Shown: piece by piece, positions 49,524 to 57,764 of the stretch | Position numbering within the stretch: the stretch's first letter is position 1 | Layout of the letters: the number at the start of each line of letters is the position of its first letter | Source: Pseudogemmobacter sp044142105 | GTDB lineage: Bacteria > Pseudomonadota > Alphaproteobacteria > Rhodobacterales > Rhodobacteraceae | Length of the DNA: 64,000 nt | Assembly (NCBI RefSeq): GCF_044142105.1 | Contig: NZ_JBGTYM010000004.1 | Span: 124,001-188,000, forward strand | Direction: 5' to 3' | The notes under the pieces: model-generated | Seen by the model: only the letters and a program-made list of their open reading frames with translations | What the model was told of the DNA's origin: nothing | Database searches by the model: none | Translations under genes and position numbers: made by a program

Positions 49524-52019
49524 TTAACCGTCGATGCGGATGCGGGCGTTGGACGGGTCGAAAGGGCTGTCCTCGGTCACCACGGCATCCCATTCCTTCA
49601 GCAGCATCTTGACCTTCAGCTTGGTCCCCACCTCGGCCAGATCGCTGCGGACATAGCCCATGCCGATCTGCTTGCCGAAGGCCACCGAATAGCCGCCCGA
49701 GGTCAGGCGCCCCACCTTCTCGCCGCCGGACAGAAGCGCCTCTTTGCCCCAGGGATCGGTGTCGTCCGGCCCGTCGATCAGCACGGTCACGCATTTCGAC
49801 CGGATGCCGATGGCGAGCATCGCCTCCTTGCCCTGGAAGTCCTTATTCAGGTCGACGAAACGGTCGAGCCCGGCTTCCAGCGGGGTCGCGTCGCGGCCCA
49901 GCTCGTTGCCGAAGGCGCGATAGCTTTTCTCCTGCCGCAGCCAGTTCTGGGCACGGGCGCCGACCAGCTTCATGCCATGCTTTTCGCCCGCCTTCAGCAG
50001 CTGCTCCCAAAGGTAGCGCTGCATCTCGATCGGGTGATGCAGTTCCCAGCCCAATTCGCCGGTATAGGCGACGCGGATCGCGTTGACCGGGCACATGCCC
50101 AGCTCGATCTTGCGGGCTGAAAGCCAGGGGAAGCGCTTGTTCGACAGCGCGGTGGCCGGGTCGGCATCCTTGATCAGTTCGGCCAGGATCTTGCGGCTGT
50201 TCGGACCGGCAAGGGCGAAGACGCCCCATTGGCTTGTGACATCATGGATCTCGATGGCGCCGAATTTGGGCGCCATGTCCTCGGCGCATTTCTTCAGGTA
50301 ATCGGCGTCATAGGCCGTCCAGGCGCCCGCCGAGACGAGGTAATAGTCGTTCTCGCCGTTGCGCACGATGGTGTATTCGGTCCGCGTCGTGCCCTGGGGG
50401 GTCAGCGCATAGGTCAGGTTGATCCGCCCGACCTTGGGCAGCGCATTGCAGGTGAACCAGTCAAGGAAAGCCGTCGCCCCCGCGCCGCGCACGATATGCT
50501 TGGTGAAGGCGGTTGCGTCGATCAGACCGGCGGTCTCGCGGATCGCCTTGGCTTCCTCGACCGCATATTGCCACCAGCCGCCACGGCGGAAGCTGCGGGA
50601 ATTGTGGTCGAAATCCTCGGGCGCGTTCAGCGGGCCGTAATAGATCGGGCGCTCCCAGCCATTGACCTGGCCGAATTGCGCGCCCAGCGCCTTCTGCCGG
50701 TCATAAACCGGGGCGGTGCGCAGCGGGCGGCAGGCTTCGCGTTCCTCATCCGGGTGGTGCAGGACGAAGACGTGATCGTAGCATTCCTCGTTCTTGCGCG
50801 CGGCATATTCGGTGGTCATCCAATTGCCGTAGCGCTTGGGGTCCAGCGAGGCCATGTCGATCTCGGCCTCGCCATTGACCATCATCTGCGCGAGATAATA
50901 GCCGGTGCCGCCCGCAGCGGTGATGCCGAAGGAGAAGCCTTCCGCCAGCCACATGTTGCGCAGGCCCGGCGCCGGTCCGACCAGCGGGTTGCCATCGGGC
51001 GTGTAGCAGATCGGGCCGTTGAAATCGTCCTTGAGTCCCACGGTCTCCGAGGAGGGAATCCGGTGGATCATCGACATGTATTCCGCTTCGATCCGTTCCA
51101 GATCCAGCGGGAACAGGTCGGCGCGGAAGGATTCCGGCACATCATACAGGAACCGGGCCGGAGCGCCCTTCTCGTAGGGTCCAAGGATCCAGCCGCCGCG
51201 CTCCTCGCGCACATACCATTTCGCGTCAGCATCGCGCAGGACGGGGTGCTGCGGATTGGTTTTGCGATACTCGACCAGCATCGGGTCGGGTTCGGTGACG
51301 ATATACTGATGCTCGACCGGGATCGCCGGGATCTTGATGCCCAGCAGCTTGGCCGTCCGCTGTGCGTGGTTGCCGGTCGCGGTGACGACATGCTCGGCCA
51401 CGATCTCGAACTTATCGTCCGAGGGCACCAGCCGCCCGCCCTGTTCCACCATCCGCGTGCAGGACACGACCCATTCACTGCCCGTCCAGCGATAGGCATC
51501 AACCTGGATGCGGCGTTCAATCGTCGCGCCCAACTGCCGCGCGCCCTTGGCCATGGCCTGGGTCACGTCGGCCGGATTGATATAGCCGTCCTGCGGGTGA
51601 TAGAGCGCGCCGATCAGGTCATCGGTCCGCACCAGCGGCCAGCGCTCCTTGATCTCTTTGGGCGAGAGGAATTCGTGATAGACCCCGGCGGTTTCGGCCA
51701 CCGAGGAATAAAGCATGTATTCGTCCATGCGTTCCTGGCGCTGCGCCATGCGCAGGTTGCCGACGACATAGAAGCCGGGATTGAGGCCGGTTTCCGCCTC
51801 GAGCCCCTTGTAGAAATCCACCGAGTATTTGTGGATATGGGTCGTGGCATAGGACATGTTGAACAAGGGCAGAAGGCCCGCCGCGTGCCAGGTCGAGCCC
51901 GAGGTCAACTCGTCCCGTTCCACCAGCATCGTGTCCCAGCCGGCCTTGGCAAGATGATAGGCGATGCCCGTCCCCACTGCCCCGCCGCCGACGACCAGCG
52001 CTTTCACATGCGTCTTCAT
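49524..52019 (-). CDS. Dimethylglycine/sarcosine dehydrogenase-like FAD-GcvT protein
   Basis: 831 residues. The N-terminal DAO-type FAD domain reads ALVVGGGAVGTGIAYHLAKAGW and ERDELTSGSTWHAAGLLP; the His in STWHAAG is the covalent FAD anchor of the dimethylglycine dehydrogenase family. From about residue 440 a GcvT/aminomethyl-folate domain follows (GPNSRKILAELI, CPVNAIRVAYTGELGWELH). It should demethylate an N-methylglycine and pass the C1 unit to tetrahydrofolate. Such genes in these bacteria serve betaine breakdown, but specificity among paralogues is not decidable here. Confidence 0.9.
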   Translation of the reverse strand: MKTHVKALVVGGGAVGTGIAYHLAKAGWDTMLVERDELTSGSTWHAAGLLPLFNMSYATTHIHKYSVDFYKGLEAETGLNPGFYVVGNLRMAQRQERMDEYMLYSSVAETAGVYHEFLSPKEIKERWPLVRTDDLIGALYHPQDGYINPADVTQAMAKGARQLGATIERRIQVDAYRWTGSEWVVSCTRMVEQGGRLVPSDDKFEIVAEHVVTATGNHAQRTAKLLGIKIPAIPVEHQYIVTEPDPMLVEYRKTNPQHPVLRDADAKWYVREERGGWILGPYEKGAPARFLYDVPESFRADLFPLDLERIEAEYMSMIHRIPSSETVGLKDDFNGPICYTPDGNPLVGPAPGLRNMWLAEGFSFGITAAGGTGYYLAQMMVNGEAEIDMASLDPKRYGNWMTTEYAARKNEECYDHVFVLHHPDEEREACRPLRTAPVYDRQKALGAQFGQVNGWERPIYYGPLNAPEDFDHNSRSFRRGGWWQYAVEEAKAIRETAGLIDATAFTKHIVRGAGATAFLDWFTCNALPKVGRINLTYALTPQGTTRTEYTIVRNGENDYYLVSAGAWTAYDADYLKKCAEDMAPKFGAIEIHDVTSQWGVFALAGPNSRKILAELIKDADPATALSNKRFPWLSARKIELGMCPVNAIRVAYTGELGWELHHPIEMQRYLWEQLLKAGEKHGMKLVGARAQNWLRQEKSYRAFGNELGRDATPLEAGLDRFVDLNKDFQGKEAMLAIGIRSKCVTVLIDGPDDTDPWGKEALLSGGEKVGRLTSGGYSVAFGKQIGMGYVRSDLAEVGTKLKVKMLLKEWDAVVTEDSPFDPSNARIRIDG

Positions 52020-52104
52020 GGACCCCGAGTCTCCTGCAAGATGGCTTGCTGCATATGTGCCAGAGTGCCGCCAAACCGGACAAGCCGGCCCGACAATCCG
52101 CGTC

Positions 52105-52130
52105 CGAAAACGACATGCGAAAACGACATG
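52105..52130. repeat. Perfect tandem 13-bp repeat in divergent promoter region
   Basis: CGAAAACGACATG occurs twice without a gap, between the dehydrogenase gene and the C13 peptidase gene. The units are a little longer than one helical turn. May be regulator half-sites or replication slippage. Confidence 0.6.
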
Positions 52131-52233
52131 CGCGGATCGGCAGGCCCAGACCTATCGCCGAATTCCTGCCGCAAAGGGCGGGCAGTCTGCGGGAATGGCG
52201 AGCAGGCAAGGTCGGCCGCATCAGAGGTGCAGC

Positions 52234-53544
52234 GTGGTGACGAGTGAAGATCTGAAATCCTTGGGCAAAGTGCGACCGACGCTTCTTGCGATGGCCGCAA
52301 TCGCGGCCTTCTGGGGCGGAGATGCATTGAGCCAATGGGTCTATTACGGGCCAGAGGCCGAATTCTCGGTCTGGGGTTTGCAGAGTCTCTTGGCGCGAAC
52401 GCTGGTCCTGATGGCCGGGGTTCTGGCGGGTTGCCTGCTTCTGCGCCGGGTCTGGCTGTTGCCGATGGCGATCAGCGCGATTTTCGGCATGGCCGCCATC
52501 GTGAGCCCGTTGATCTGGGCCTGGTACGGCAGCCTGGACCATAGCCTCAGCCAGCGCGCCTTGCTGATGGTCTTCCTTGCGCAGTTCTTGCCGGGGGCCT
52601 TGTTGCTGCCCTGGTTGCTGCGGCGTCGCGGCCTGTCTCCCGCGCTGAGCATCCTGCCGATGTTCGGGCTTATCATCGCCCATGCCACGGTGGAACGGCG
52701 CCTTCCCTCAGAAGCGCTCTTCTATGTCGATAACGGGGACAGCGATTATGTCGAGATCGATCTAGAGGCGCTTTATGCCGCGCAGGACGGGCTGATGCAG
52801 GGCCAGATCGATGCGCTTGCCCCCCAAGAAGCGGGCGTGCCCGAGACCTATGCGCTGCTGCTGGGTGGAACCGCCTATCAATCGGTCTTTCGCTCGGAGG
52901 TCGAGAAGGTGGGCCCGATCCTGGATGCGGCATTGGGCACGGGCGGGCGGCAGATTGCGCTGGTGAACAGCGAGACTGCCGCCTTCGACTATCCGATGGC
53001 GAACCGCGCCAATCTGCGGCGCGGGCTCAAGGCGCTTGCCGAAAGGATGGGTCCCGAGGATATGGCTTTCCTGTTCTTGACGTCGCATGGCGGGAAAGAT
53101 CTGTTTTCCTTGAGCTTCTGGCAGGCGCAGACCGGAAATCTGAGCGCACCCGAATTTGCCGAGATGCTGGACGACAGCGGGATCGGCCCGGCGGTGATCG
53201 TGCTTTCCGCGTGCTATTCGGGGTCGTTCATCGATGAAATCGCGCGGCCCGACCGGCTGATCATCACCGCAGCCGCAGCGGACCGCACCTCCTTCGGCTG
53301 CGCCGACGGGCGCGACTGGACCGAATTCGGGCAATCCTTCTTTGATCTTGCCTTGCGGCAAGAAGCCGACCCCCGACATGCCTTTCAAATCGCGGCGAAG
53401 GACGTCGCCAGCAAGGAATTCTGGCGCTTCTCAAAACGCAGCCTGCCGCAGATGGCCGAAGGCGAAAGTATTGGTCCGGTGATCGACGCCGTGATTGCAG
53501 CGCGGCCGCCACAAGAGCAAGAGGTCTCGACCCGCATGGATTGA
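52234..53544 (+). CDS. Membrane-anchored C13-family (legumain/caspase-fold) cysteine peptidase
   Basis: 436 residues. The N-terminal 160 residues hold about four hydrophobic helices (LLAMAAIAAFWGGDALSQW onward); the rest is soluble. In that part YALLLGGTAYQSVFRSEVEKV starts a caspase-like domain, with catalytic His285 in FLTSHGGKD and Cys327 in VLSACYSGSF, the expected strand-loop positions. The start chosen is GTG 52234 behind AGAGG; an ATG at 52195 is a possible alternative. Substrate and side of the membrane are unknown. It is divergent from the FAD-GcvT gene. Confidence 0.82.
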   Translation: MVTSEDLKSLGKVRPTLLAMAAIAAFWGGDALSQWVYYGPEAEFSVWGLQSLLARTLVLMAGVLAGCLLLRRVWLLPMAISAIFGMAAIVSPLIWAWYGSLDHSLSQRALLMVFLAQFLPGALLLPWLLRRRGLSPALSILPMFGLIIAHATVERRLPSEALFYVDNGDSDYVEIDLEALYAAQDGLMQGQIDALAPQEAGVPETYALLLGGTAYQSVFRSEVEKVGPILDAALGTGGRQIALVNSETAAFDYPMANRANLRRGLKALAERMGPEDMAFLFLTSHGGKDLFSLSFWQAQTGNLSAPEFAEMLDDSGIGPAVIVLSACYSGSFIDEIARPDRLIITAAAADRTSFGCADGRDWTEFGQSFFDLALRQEADPRHAFQIAAKDVASKEFWRFSKRSLPQMAEGESIGPVIDAVIAARPPQEQEVSTRMD

Positions 53545-53576
53545 CCTGCGCCCGCGGCCCATCCTAGGCAGGCGGG

Positions 53577-53975
53577 ATGGGTATGGGTCATCTCGCGAAG
53601 GCTCGGAACGTGGCGGGGTGGGTGCTTCTCCTCCCCTTCCTTCTGCTGTCCCTGATTGCTCCCGGCGTGATGCCTGACCGGGCCGCGGATGGCACGATGC
53701 TCTTGGTGCTGTGCACCGGCGACGGACCGGTCGAAATGCTGGTCGATCTGGCGACGGGCCAGCCGGTCGGGAAAACCCCGGACGGTAGCGACGACAAGAG
53801 CAACCATTGCGCCTGGGCCTGTGGCCAGATGACCATGGCAGGCCTATCCGCGCCCGCCCAGCCTCTGGCAGGACAGTCTCCTCGGCGTGCCGATGCGCCC
53901 CCTCCCCTGCTTTTGCTAGCGCTGGCCCATGCCACCGGCCTGCCCCCGGCCACGGGTCCGCCCATCACCGTGTGA
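53577..53975 (+). CDS. DUF2946-like small exported protein
   Basis: 132 residues. N-terminal hydrophobic helix (VAGWVLLLPFLLLSLIAPG) acting as signal or anchor, then LLVLCTGDGP and NHCAWACGQM, the Cys/His pattern of DUF2946 proteins. These often sit beside TonB-receptor or PepSY genes in metal-related loci. The C-terminal part is Pro/Ala-rich. It is 42 bp upstream of the PepSY gene and probably co-transcribed. The role is unknown; metal handling is a guess. Confidence 0.72.
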   Translation: MGMGHLAKARNVAGWVLLLPFLLLSLIAPGVMPDRAADGTMLLVLCTGDGPVEMLVDLATGQPVGKTPDGSDDKSNHCAWACGQMTMAGLSAPAQPLAGQSPRRADAPPPLLLLALAHATGLPPATGPPITV

Positions 53976-54017
53976 CGTTTCCGCAAGTTTCCGAAACTTC
54001 AGTCACGGATTTTACCG

Positions 54018-55418
54018 ATGGATCAAACATCTTCCCGGGCAAACGCCCCGGCGGCCCCTGTTGCCGCGAACAAACTCTACTTCGCTGTCTGGCGCTGGCA
54101 TTTCTATGCCGGGCTTTACGTCATCCCCTTTCTGATCATGCTGGCCGTGACCGGGCTGACAATGCTCTGGATCGCCGTCCTGGCGGGCATTGGCGCTGAA
54201 CGGATGACCGTCACCCCCGGCGCGGCGCCACTGGCAGTTTCGGCCCTGCAGGCGGCAGCCGAGGCGGCCGTGCCCGGCGGTACCGCCACGCAATATGTGG
54301 CGCCGCTGGGCCCCGACCATGTCGCCGCCTTCGCCGTGGCAGCAGGCGACGCCACGACCGGCGTGGCGCTGAACCCCTATACCGGCGAGGTCTTGAAGGC
54401 CTTTCCCTGGCGGGCCGGTTGGTACGATCTGGCCAATGATATCCATGGCACGCTGCTGATCGGCACGACCGGAGACCGGCTGATCGAGGCGGCGGCAAGC
54501 CTTGGACTGCTGCTGGTCGTCTCGGGCCTCTATCTGCATTGGCCGCGCAGTGGCTCGGGATGGCGCCGGGCGCTTCTGCCCGGCGCGGCGCGCGGCCGGG
54601 CGCTGTGGAAAGGGCTGCATGGTGCCGTGGGAATGTGGATGTCGCTGGTCATGGTGCTGTTCCTGATCTCGGGCCTGAGCTGGTCAGGCGTCTGGGGTGA
54701 GAAGATCGTGCAGGCCTGGTCGACCTTTCCGGCCGAGAAATGGGATGCCCTGCCGCTGTCGGACGACAGCCATGCGGCGATGAACCATGGCAATGCCAAG
54801 GAAGTGCCCTGGGGTCTGGAGCAGACGCCGCTGCCCGCCTCGGGCTCGCTCGCCGGAACGCAGGCGATCTTCGGAACTGTCGATATCGACAGCGTCGCGG
54901 CCTATGCCGACGGGCTGGGTTTTGACCGTCGCTACCAGATCAATTTGCCGCGCAGCGACACCGGCATCTGGACGATCAGCCATGACAGCATGTCAAATGA
55001 CGGGCCGGACCCGGCGGCGGATCGCACGATCCACATCGACCGCCATACCGGCAATGTGCTGGCCGATCTGCGCTATGCGGATTACTCGGCCTATGCCAAG
55101 GCGATGGCCTGGGGTGTTGCCTTTCATGAGGGCGATCTGGGGCTGTGGAACCTGATGCTCAACACCGCCTTCTGCCTGGCGATGATCTTCCTGCCGGTTT
55201 CGGGTCTGATCCTGTGGTGGAAACGCCGCCCGGCCGGCGTGGCGCGTCTGGCGGCCCCGCCACAGCCGGGCGACGTGCCCTTGGCAAAGGGGGCGATCCT
55301 GGCGGTGCTTGGCCTGTCCCTCGCCTTCCCGATGCTGGGCGTCGCGCTGCTGGTGGTGCTGGGGTTGGACCTTCTGGTCATTGCCCCCCTGCCCGTCTTG
55401 CGGCGACTTGTTTCCTGA
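54018..55418 (+). CDS. PepSY-associated transmembrane protein (PiuB/FSR-like)
   Basis: 466 residues, four main membrane helices: WRWHFYAGLYVIPFLIML at the start, GLLLVVSGLYLHWPR near residue 175, MWMSLVMVLFLISGLSWSGVWG near 212, and a C-terminal pair. Periplasmic PepSY-like repeats lie between (NPYTGEVLKAFPW, IDRHTGNVLADLRY). Family members are thought to act as reductases or helpers in siderophore-iron uptake, using His pairs such as those in WRWHFYAG and LHGAVGMW to bind haem. Downstream of a DUF2946 gene. Confidence 0.88.
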   Translation: MDQTSSRANAPAAPVAANKLYFAVWRWHFYAGLYVIPFLIMLAVTGLTMLWIAVLAGIGAERMTVTPGAAPLAVSALQAAAEAAVPGGTATQYVAPLGPDHVAAFAVAAGDATTGVALNPYTGEVLKAFPWRAGWYDLANDIHGTLLIGTTGDRLIEAAASLGLLLVVSGLYLHWPRSGSGWRRALLPGAARGRALWKGLHGAVGMWMSLVMVLFLISGLSWSGVWGEKIVQAWSTFPAEKWDALPLSDDSHAAMNHGNAKEVPWGLEQTPLPASGSLAGTQAIFGTVDIDSVAAYADGLGFDRRYQINLPRSDTGIWTISHDSMSNDGPDPAADRTIHIDRHTGNVLADLRYADYSAYAKAMAWGVAFHEGDLGLWNLMLNTAFCLAMIFLPVSGLILWWKRRPAGVARLAAPPQPGDVPLAKGAILAVLGLSLAFPMLGVALLVVLGLDLLVIAPLPVLRRLVS

Positions 55419-55479
55419 CAAGCGACAATCGGGCAGCAGCGTGTCACAGGACATTTTCTGTTGCACCCAACGCGAAGGC

Positions 55480-55503
55480 GGCGGGCCGGTTCCCCGGCCC
55501 GCC
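55480..55503. terminator. GC-rich hairpin with TTCC loop after the PepSY gene
   Basis: Ten-pair stem GGCGGGCCGG / CCGGCCCGCC with TTCC loop, 61 bp after the stop. The 22-bp core is identical to that at 13559-13580. Confidence 0.6.
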
Positions 55504-55564
55504 ACAGAACCCGTTGAAAATATTGTTATCTCAACCCAAGAAACCCATTGCCTCCGCGAAGGTT

Positions 55565-55622
55565 GTCTCTCCGTAACAGGTGCCGCCCTGAAAAGGGCAG
55601 GCGCCGCTGTCAACGGAGAGAT
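55565..55622 (+). promoter_or_regulatory. Long 5'-UTR hairpin sequestering the ribosome site of the PRC-barrel gene
   Basis: The segment folds into one hairpin. A basal stem GTCTCTCCGT / ACGGAGAGAT (10 pairs, one G-U) contains the Shine-Dalgarno bases GGAGAG (55615-55620). Then ACAG/CTGT, GTGCC/GGCGC and GCCCT/AGGGC follow, closed by a GAAA tetraloop at 55590-55593. The ATG is at 55626. The structure should block translation when closed, as in RNA thermometers or other leader switches. The pairing is read directly; regulation is inferred. Confidence 0.7.
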
Positions 55623-55625
55623 CCC

Positions 55626-56570
55626 ATGAAGAAGCTGATCGTTTCCACCGCGCTGTCGTCGGTCCTTGCTCTTTCGGCCCTGCCGGTGCTGGCCCAGACC
55701 GCAGCCGACCCCGCCGCCTCGGCGCCCGAAGCGACCGCGCCGGCCGATACCGCCACCACCGCTGCCTCGCCATATCTGCCGGGTGTTCAGGATGGCGTCC
55801 GCGCTTCGGATTTCATTGGCAAGCGCGTCTATGTGACCGAGGCCGATACCTCGGGCCTGTCGGACACCGCGATCGCCCAGGCGAATGCCGATTGGGAAGA
55901 TGCCGGCGAGATCAGTGATCTGATCATCTCGATGTCGGGCGATACCGAAGCCGTTCTGGTCGACTTCGGTGGCTTCCTGGGCATTGGCGAAAAGACCGTC
56001 GCCCTGTCGCTGAACGATCTGACCATGGTGCCGGATTCGAACAGCCCCGACGATTACTTCATCGTCTTCCACGGCTCGAAGGCAGAACTTGAAGCCGCGC
56101 CCACCTTTGACCCGGAAATGGTGTTCAGCGCTGCCGAACCGGCCGCTCCGGCCGAGGGCACCGTGACGGCGGATACCGATCCGGCCAGCCCCGAAACGGC
56201 CGTCGTGCCCGACATGACGGCCGATCCGGCCGCGACGGCGGCGACCGAAACCGAAGCGGCGCCGGCCGGTGAAATGGCGGCGGGCGAGGCGGTGGACCTT
56301 GCCGCCTGGGCCGAAGCTGACCTGATCGGCAAGCGCGTCTATGGCCCGGGCGACGAGGATGTCGGCGAAATTTCTTCGGTGTCGCTGGACGCGAACGGCA
56401 AGGTTGCCGCCGCCGTGGTCGATGTCGGTGGCTTCCTGGGGATGGGCGAAAAGCCCGTCGCTCTGGACAGCTCGATGCTGACGCTGGTCAAGGAAGCCGA
56501 TGGCGACGTCTTCTTCCGCGTTGCGGCGACCCAGGAGCAGCTTGAGCAGATGCAGCCCTATGCGGGTTAA
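55626..56570 (+). CDS. Secreted protein with two PRC-barrel domains
   Basis: 314 residues. Signal peptide with cleavage after VLA-QTA. Two PRC-barrel repeats: the first from about residue 60 (DFIGKRVYVTE, AVLVDFGGFLGIGEKTVAL), the second from about residue 230 (DLIGKRVYGPGDEDVGEIS, AAVVDVGGFLGMGEKPVAL). An Ala/Pro/Glu-rich linker joins them, so the gene arose by internal duplication. Strongly acidic overall. Periplasmic; the role in Rhodobacterales is unknown, often suggested to be envelope stress related. Translation is likely controlled by the hairpin covering its ribosome site. Confidence 0.85.
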   Translation: MKKLIVSTALSSVLALSALPVLAQTAADPAASAPEATAPADTATTAASPYLPGVQDGVRASDFIGKRVYVTEADTSGLSDTAIAQANADWEDAGEISDLIISMSGDTEAVLVDFGGFLGIGEKTVALSLNDLTMVPDSNSPDDYFIVFHGSKAELEAAPTFDPEMVFSAAEPAAPAEGTVTADTDPASPETAVVPDMTADPAATAATETEAAPAGEMAAGEAVDLAAWAEADLIGKRVYGPGDEDVGEISSVSLDANGKVAAAVVDVGGFLGMGEKPVALDSSMLTLVKEADGDVFFRVAATQEQLEQMQPYAG

Positions 56571-56594
56571 ATCTGGCAGGTCCCAAGGGATCGC

Positions 56595-56620
56595 AAGGGG
56601 GCGCTTCGGCGCCCCCTTTT
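56595..56620 (+). terminator. Intrinsic terminator after the PRC-barrel gene
   Basis: AAGGGGGCGC-TTCG-GCGCCCCCTT followed by TT. UUCG-type loop, ten pairs; it also serves the convergent gene that ends at 56625. Confidence 0.88.
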
Positions 56621-56624
56621 GCCG

Positions 56625-57662
56625 TCAATTGCCGATGCCGCCGCAGACCTTGCGGCCTCCCTCGGTCCGGCAATTCCCGTCAAAGCCGAAGCCGCTTCCC
56701 GTGCCGGGCAGTGAGGACTTGCCCGACTTGCCGGTCTCGAGACCCTTGCGCACCGCGATGACGGGCTCTTCCGGCGCAGCCCCGCCGGCGACCGCCTCGG
56801 CATCCGCCGCCTTGGCATCAAGCGCGGGCAGCCCTTCGGGTTCCGCTGCCTCTTGCATCGCCTTGCGTTCCGCCTCGCGCGCCTTGCGCGTCTCGCTGTC
56901 GATCACCGAAGCCAGCACGATCACCGGCACCTCGCCAAGCCCCGCGACCTTCTCCACCACATCGGCATTCATCGCGGGCACGTTCAGCGTTTCGAACAAA
57001 GTCAGCAGCTCTTGGTCGCTCATCGTGGCGGGGGCCAGGACGCGCAGGTGGATCTGCCCGCCTACATCGGCCAGAAAGACCCGTGCCGCCGCATCGGGCC
57101 CAAGCCGCGCCTCGCGCACTTCAAGCCCGCGCACCGCCATGAAATCCTTGCCCGCCACATCCAGGCTGGCCATCTGAAGCTGCATTTTCTGCGCCATCGC
57201 GGCCAGCGAAGTGAAGATGATGTCGGGATAGCGGACAAGCTCGACCACCACCTGGCGCGCGCCGTTCTGATAGGTCTGCGCCGCGCGTTCCACGCCCTTG
57301 CCCGCTTCCGGCAAGGCCGCCGACAGCACCAGTTCGCGCTCCTTCTCGCCCAGGCCCGGGGTCAGGAAGGGCTGGACATCGGCCTCTTCGGTCGGACGCA
57401 GGGTCCAGTCTTTCGGGGCTTTGGGCAGCATGGCAACCAGCGTCTCGGGCGGCGGGGCGACATCGCCTTCGGCCACATCGCCATCGCCCTGCACAAGAAT
57501 CGCGACCATGCCGGTCCAGCCCTTCAAATAGCTGCCAAAGCCGATCGGCTCTGCCCCGGTCGCCACGATGCTGCGGTTCACCATCGTGTAATCAAAGGCC
57601 AGATAGCCCAGAAGCCCGATGGTCGAGAAGAAAAGCCCGAAGGCCAATCGCAGGGCTGCCAT
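56625..57662 (-). CDS. Unknown protein with one N-terminal membrane helix
   Basis: 345 residues. One hydrophobic helix (residues 4-25, LAFGLFFSTIGLLGYLAF) anchors a long periplasmic or cytoplasmic part. It has no motif I recognise beyond acidic and Ala-rich stretches; one segment, LGEKERELVLSAALPEAGKG, may be helical. The C-terminus is Gly/Ser-rich with a Cys pair (GNCRTEGGRKVCGG) that could form a disulfide. Convergent with the PRC-barrel gene, sharing its terminator. Conserved-looking codon use, so a native gene. Confidence 0.7.
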   Translation of the reverse strand: MAALRLAFGLFFSTIGLLGYLAFDYTMVNRSIVATGAEPIGFGSYLKGWTGMVAILVQGDGDVAEGDVAPPPETLVAMLPKAPKDWTLRPTEEADVQPFLTPGLGEKERELVLSAALPEAGKGVERAAQTYQNGARQVVVELVRYPDIIFTSLAAMAQKMQLQMASLDVAGKDFMAVRGLEVREARLGPDAAARVFLADVGGQIHLRVLAPATMSDQELLTLFETLNVPAMNADVVEKVAGLGEVPVIVLASVIDSETRKAREAERKAMQEAAEPEGLPALDAKAADAEAVAGGAAPEEPVIAVRKGLETGKSGKSSLPGTGSGFGFDGNCRTEGGRKVCGGIGN

Positions 57663-57764
57663 GCCGATGATCCGTTGCTCTGTTCCTTGTCTCTGCCCTG
57701 GGTTGTGGGCGAGAATTCGGGCAGGCTTCGGGCAAGGACGGGGCGCTTTGGTGCTTTCGCTGCG

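Noticed and set aside
50229..52247. 672-codon frame opposite the FAD-GcvT dehydrogenase
   Set aside because: Shadow ORF; the minus-strand gene carries all expected motifs.
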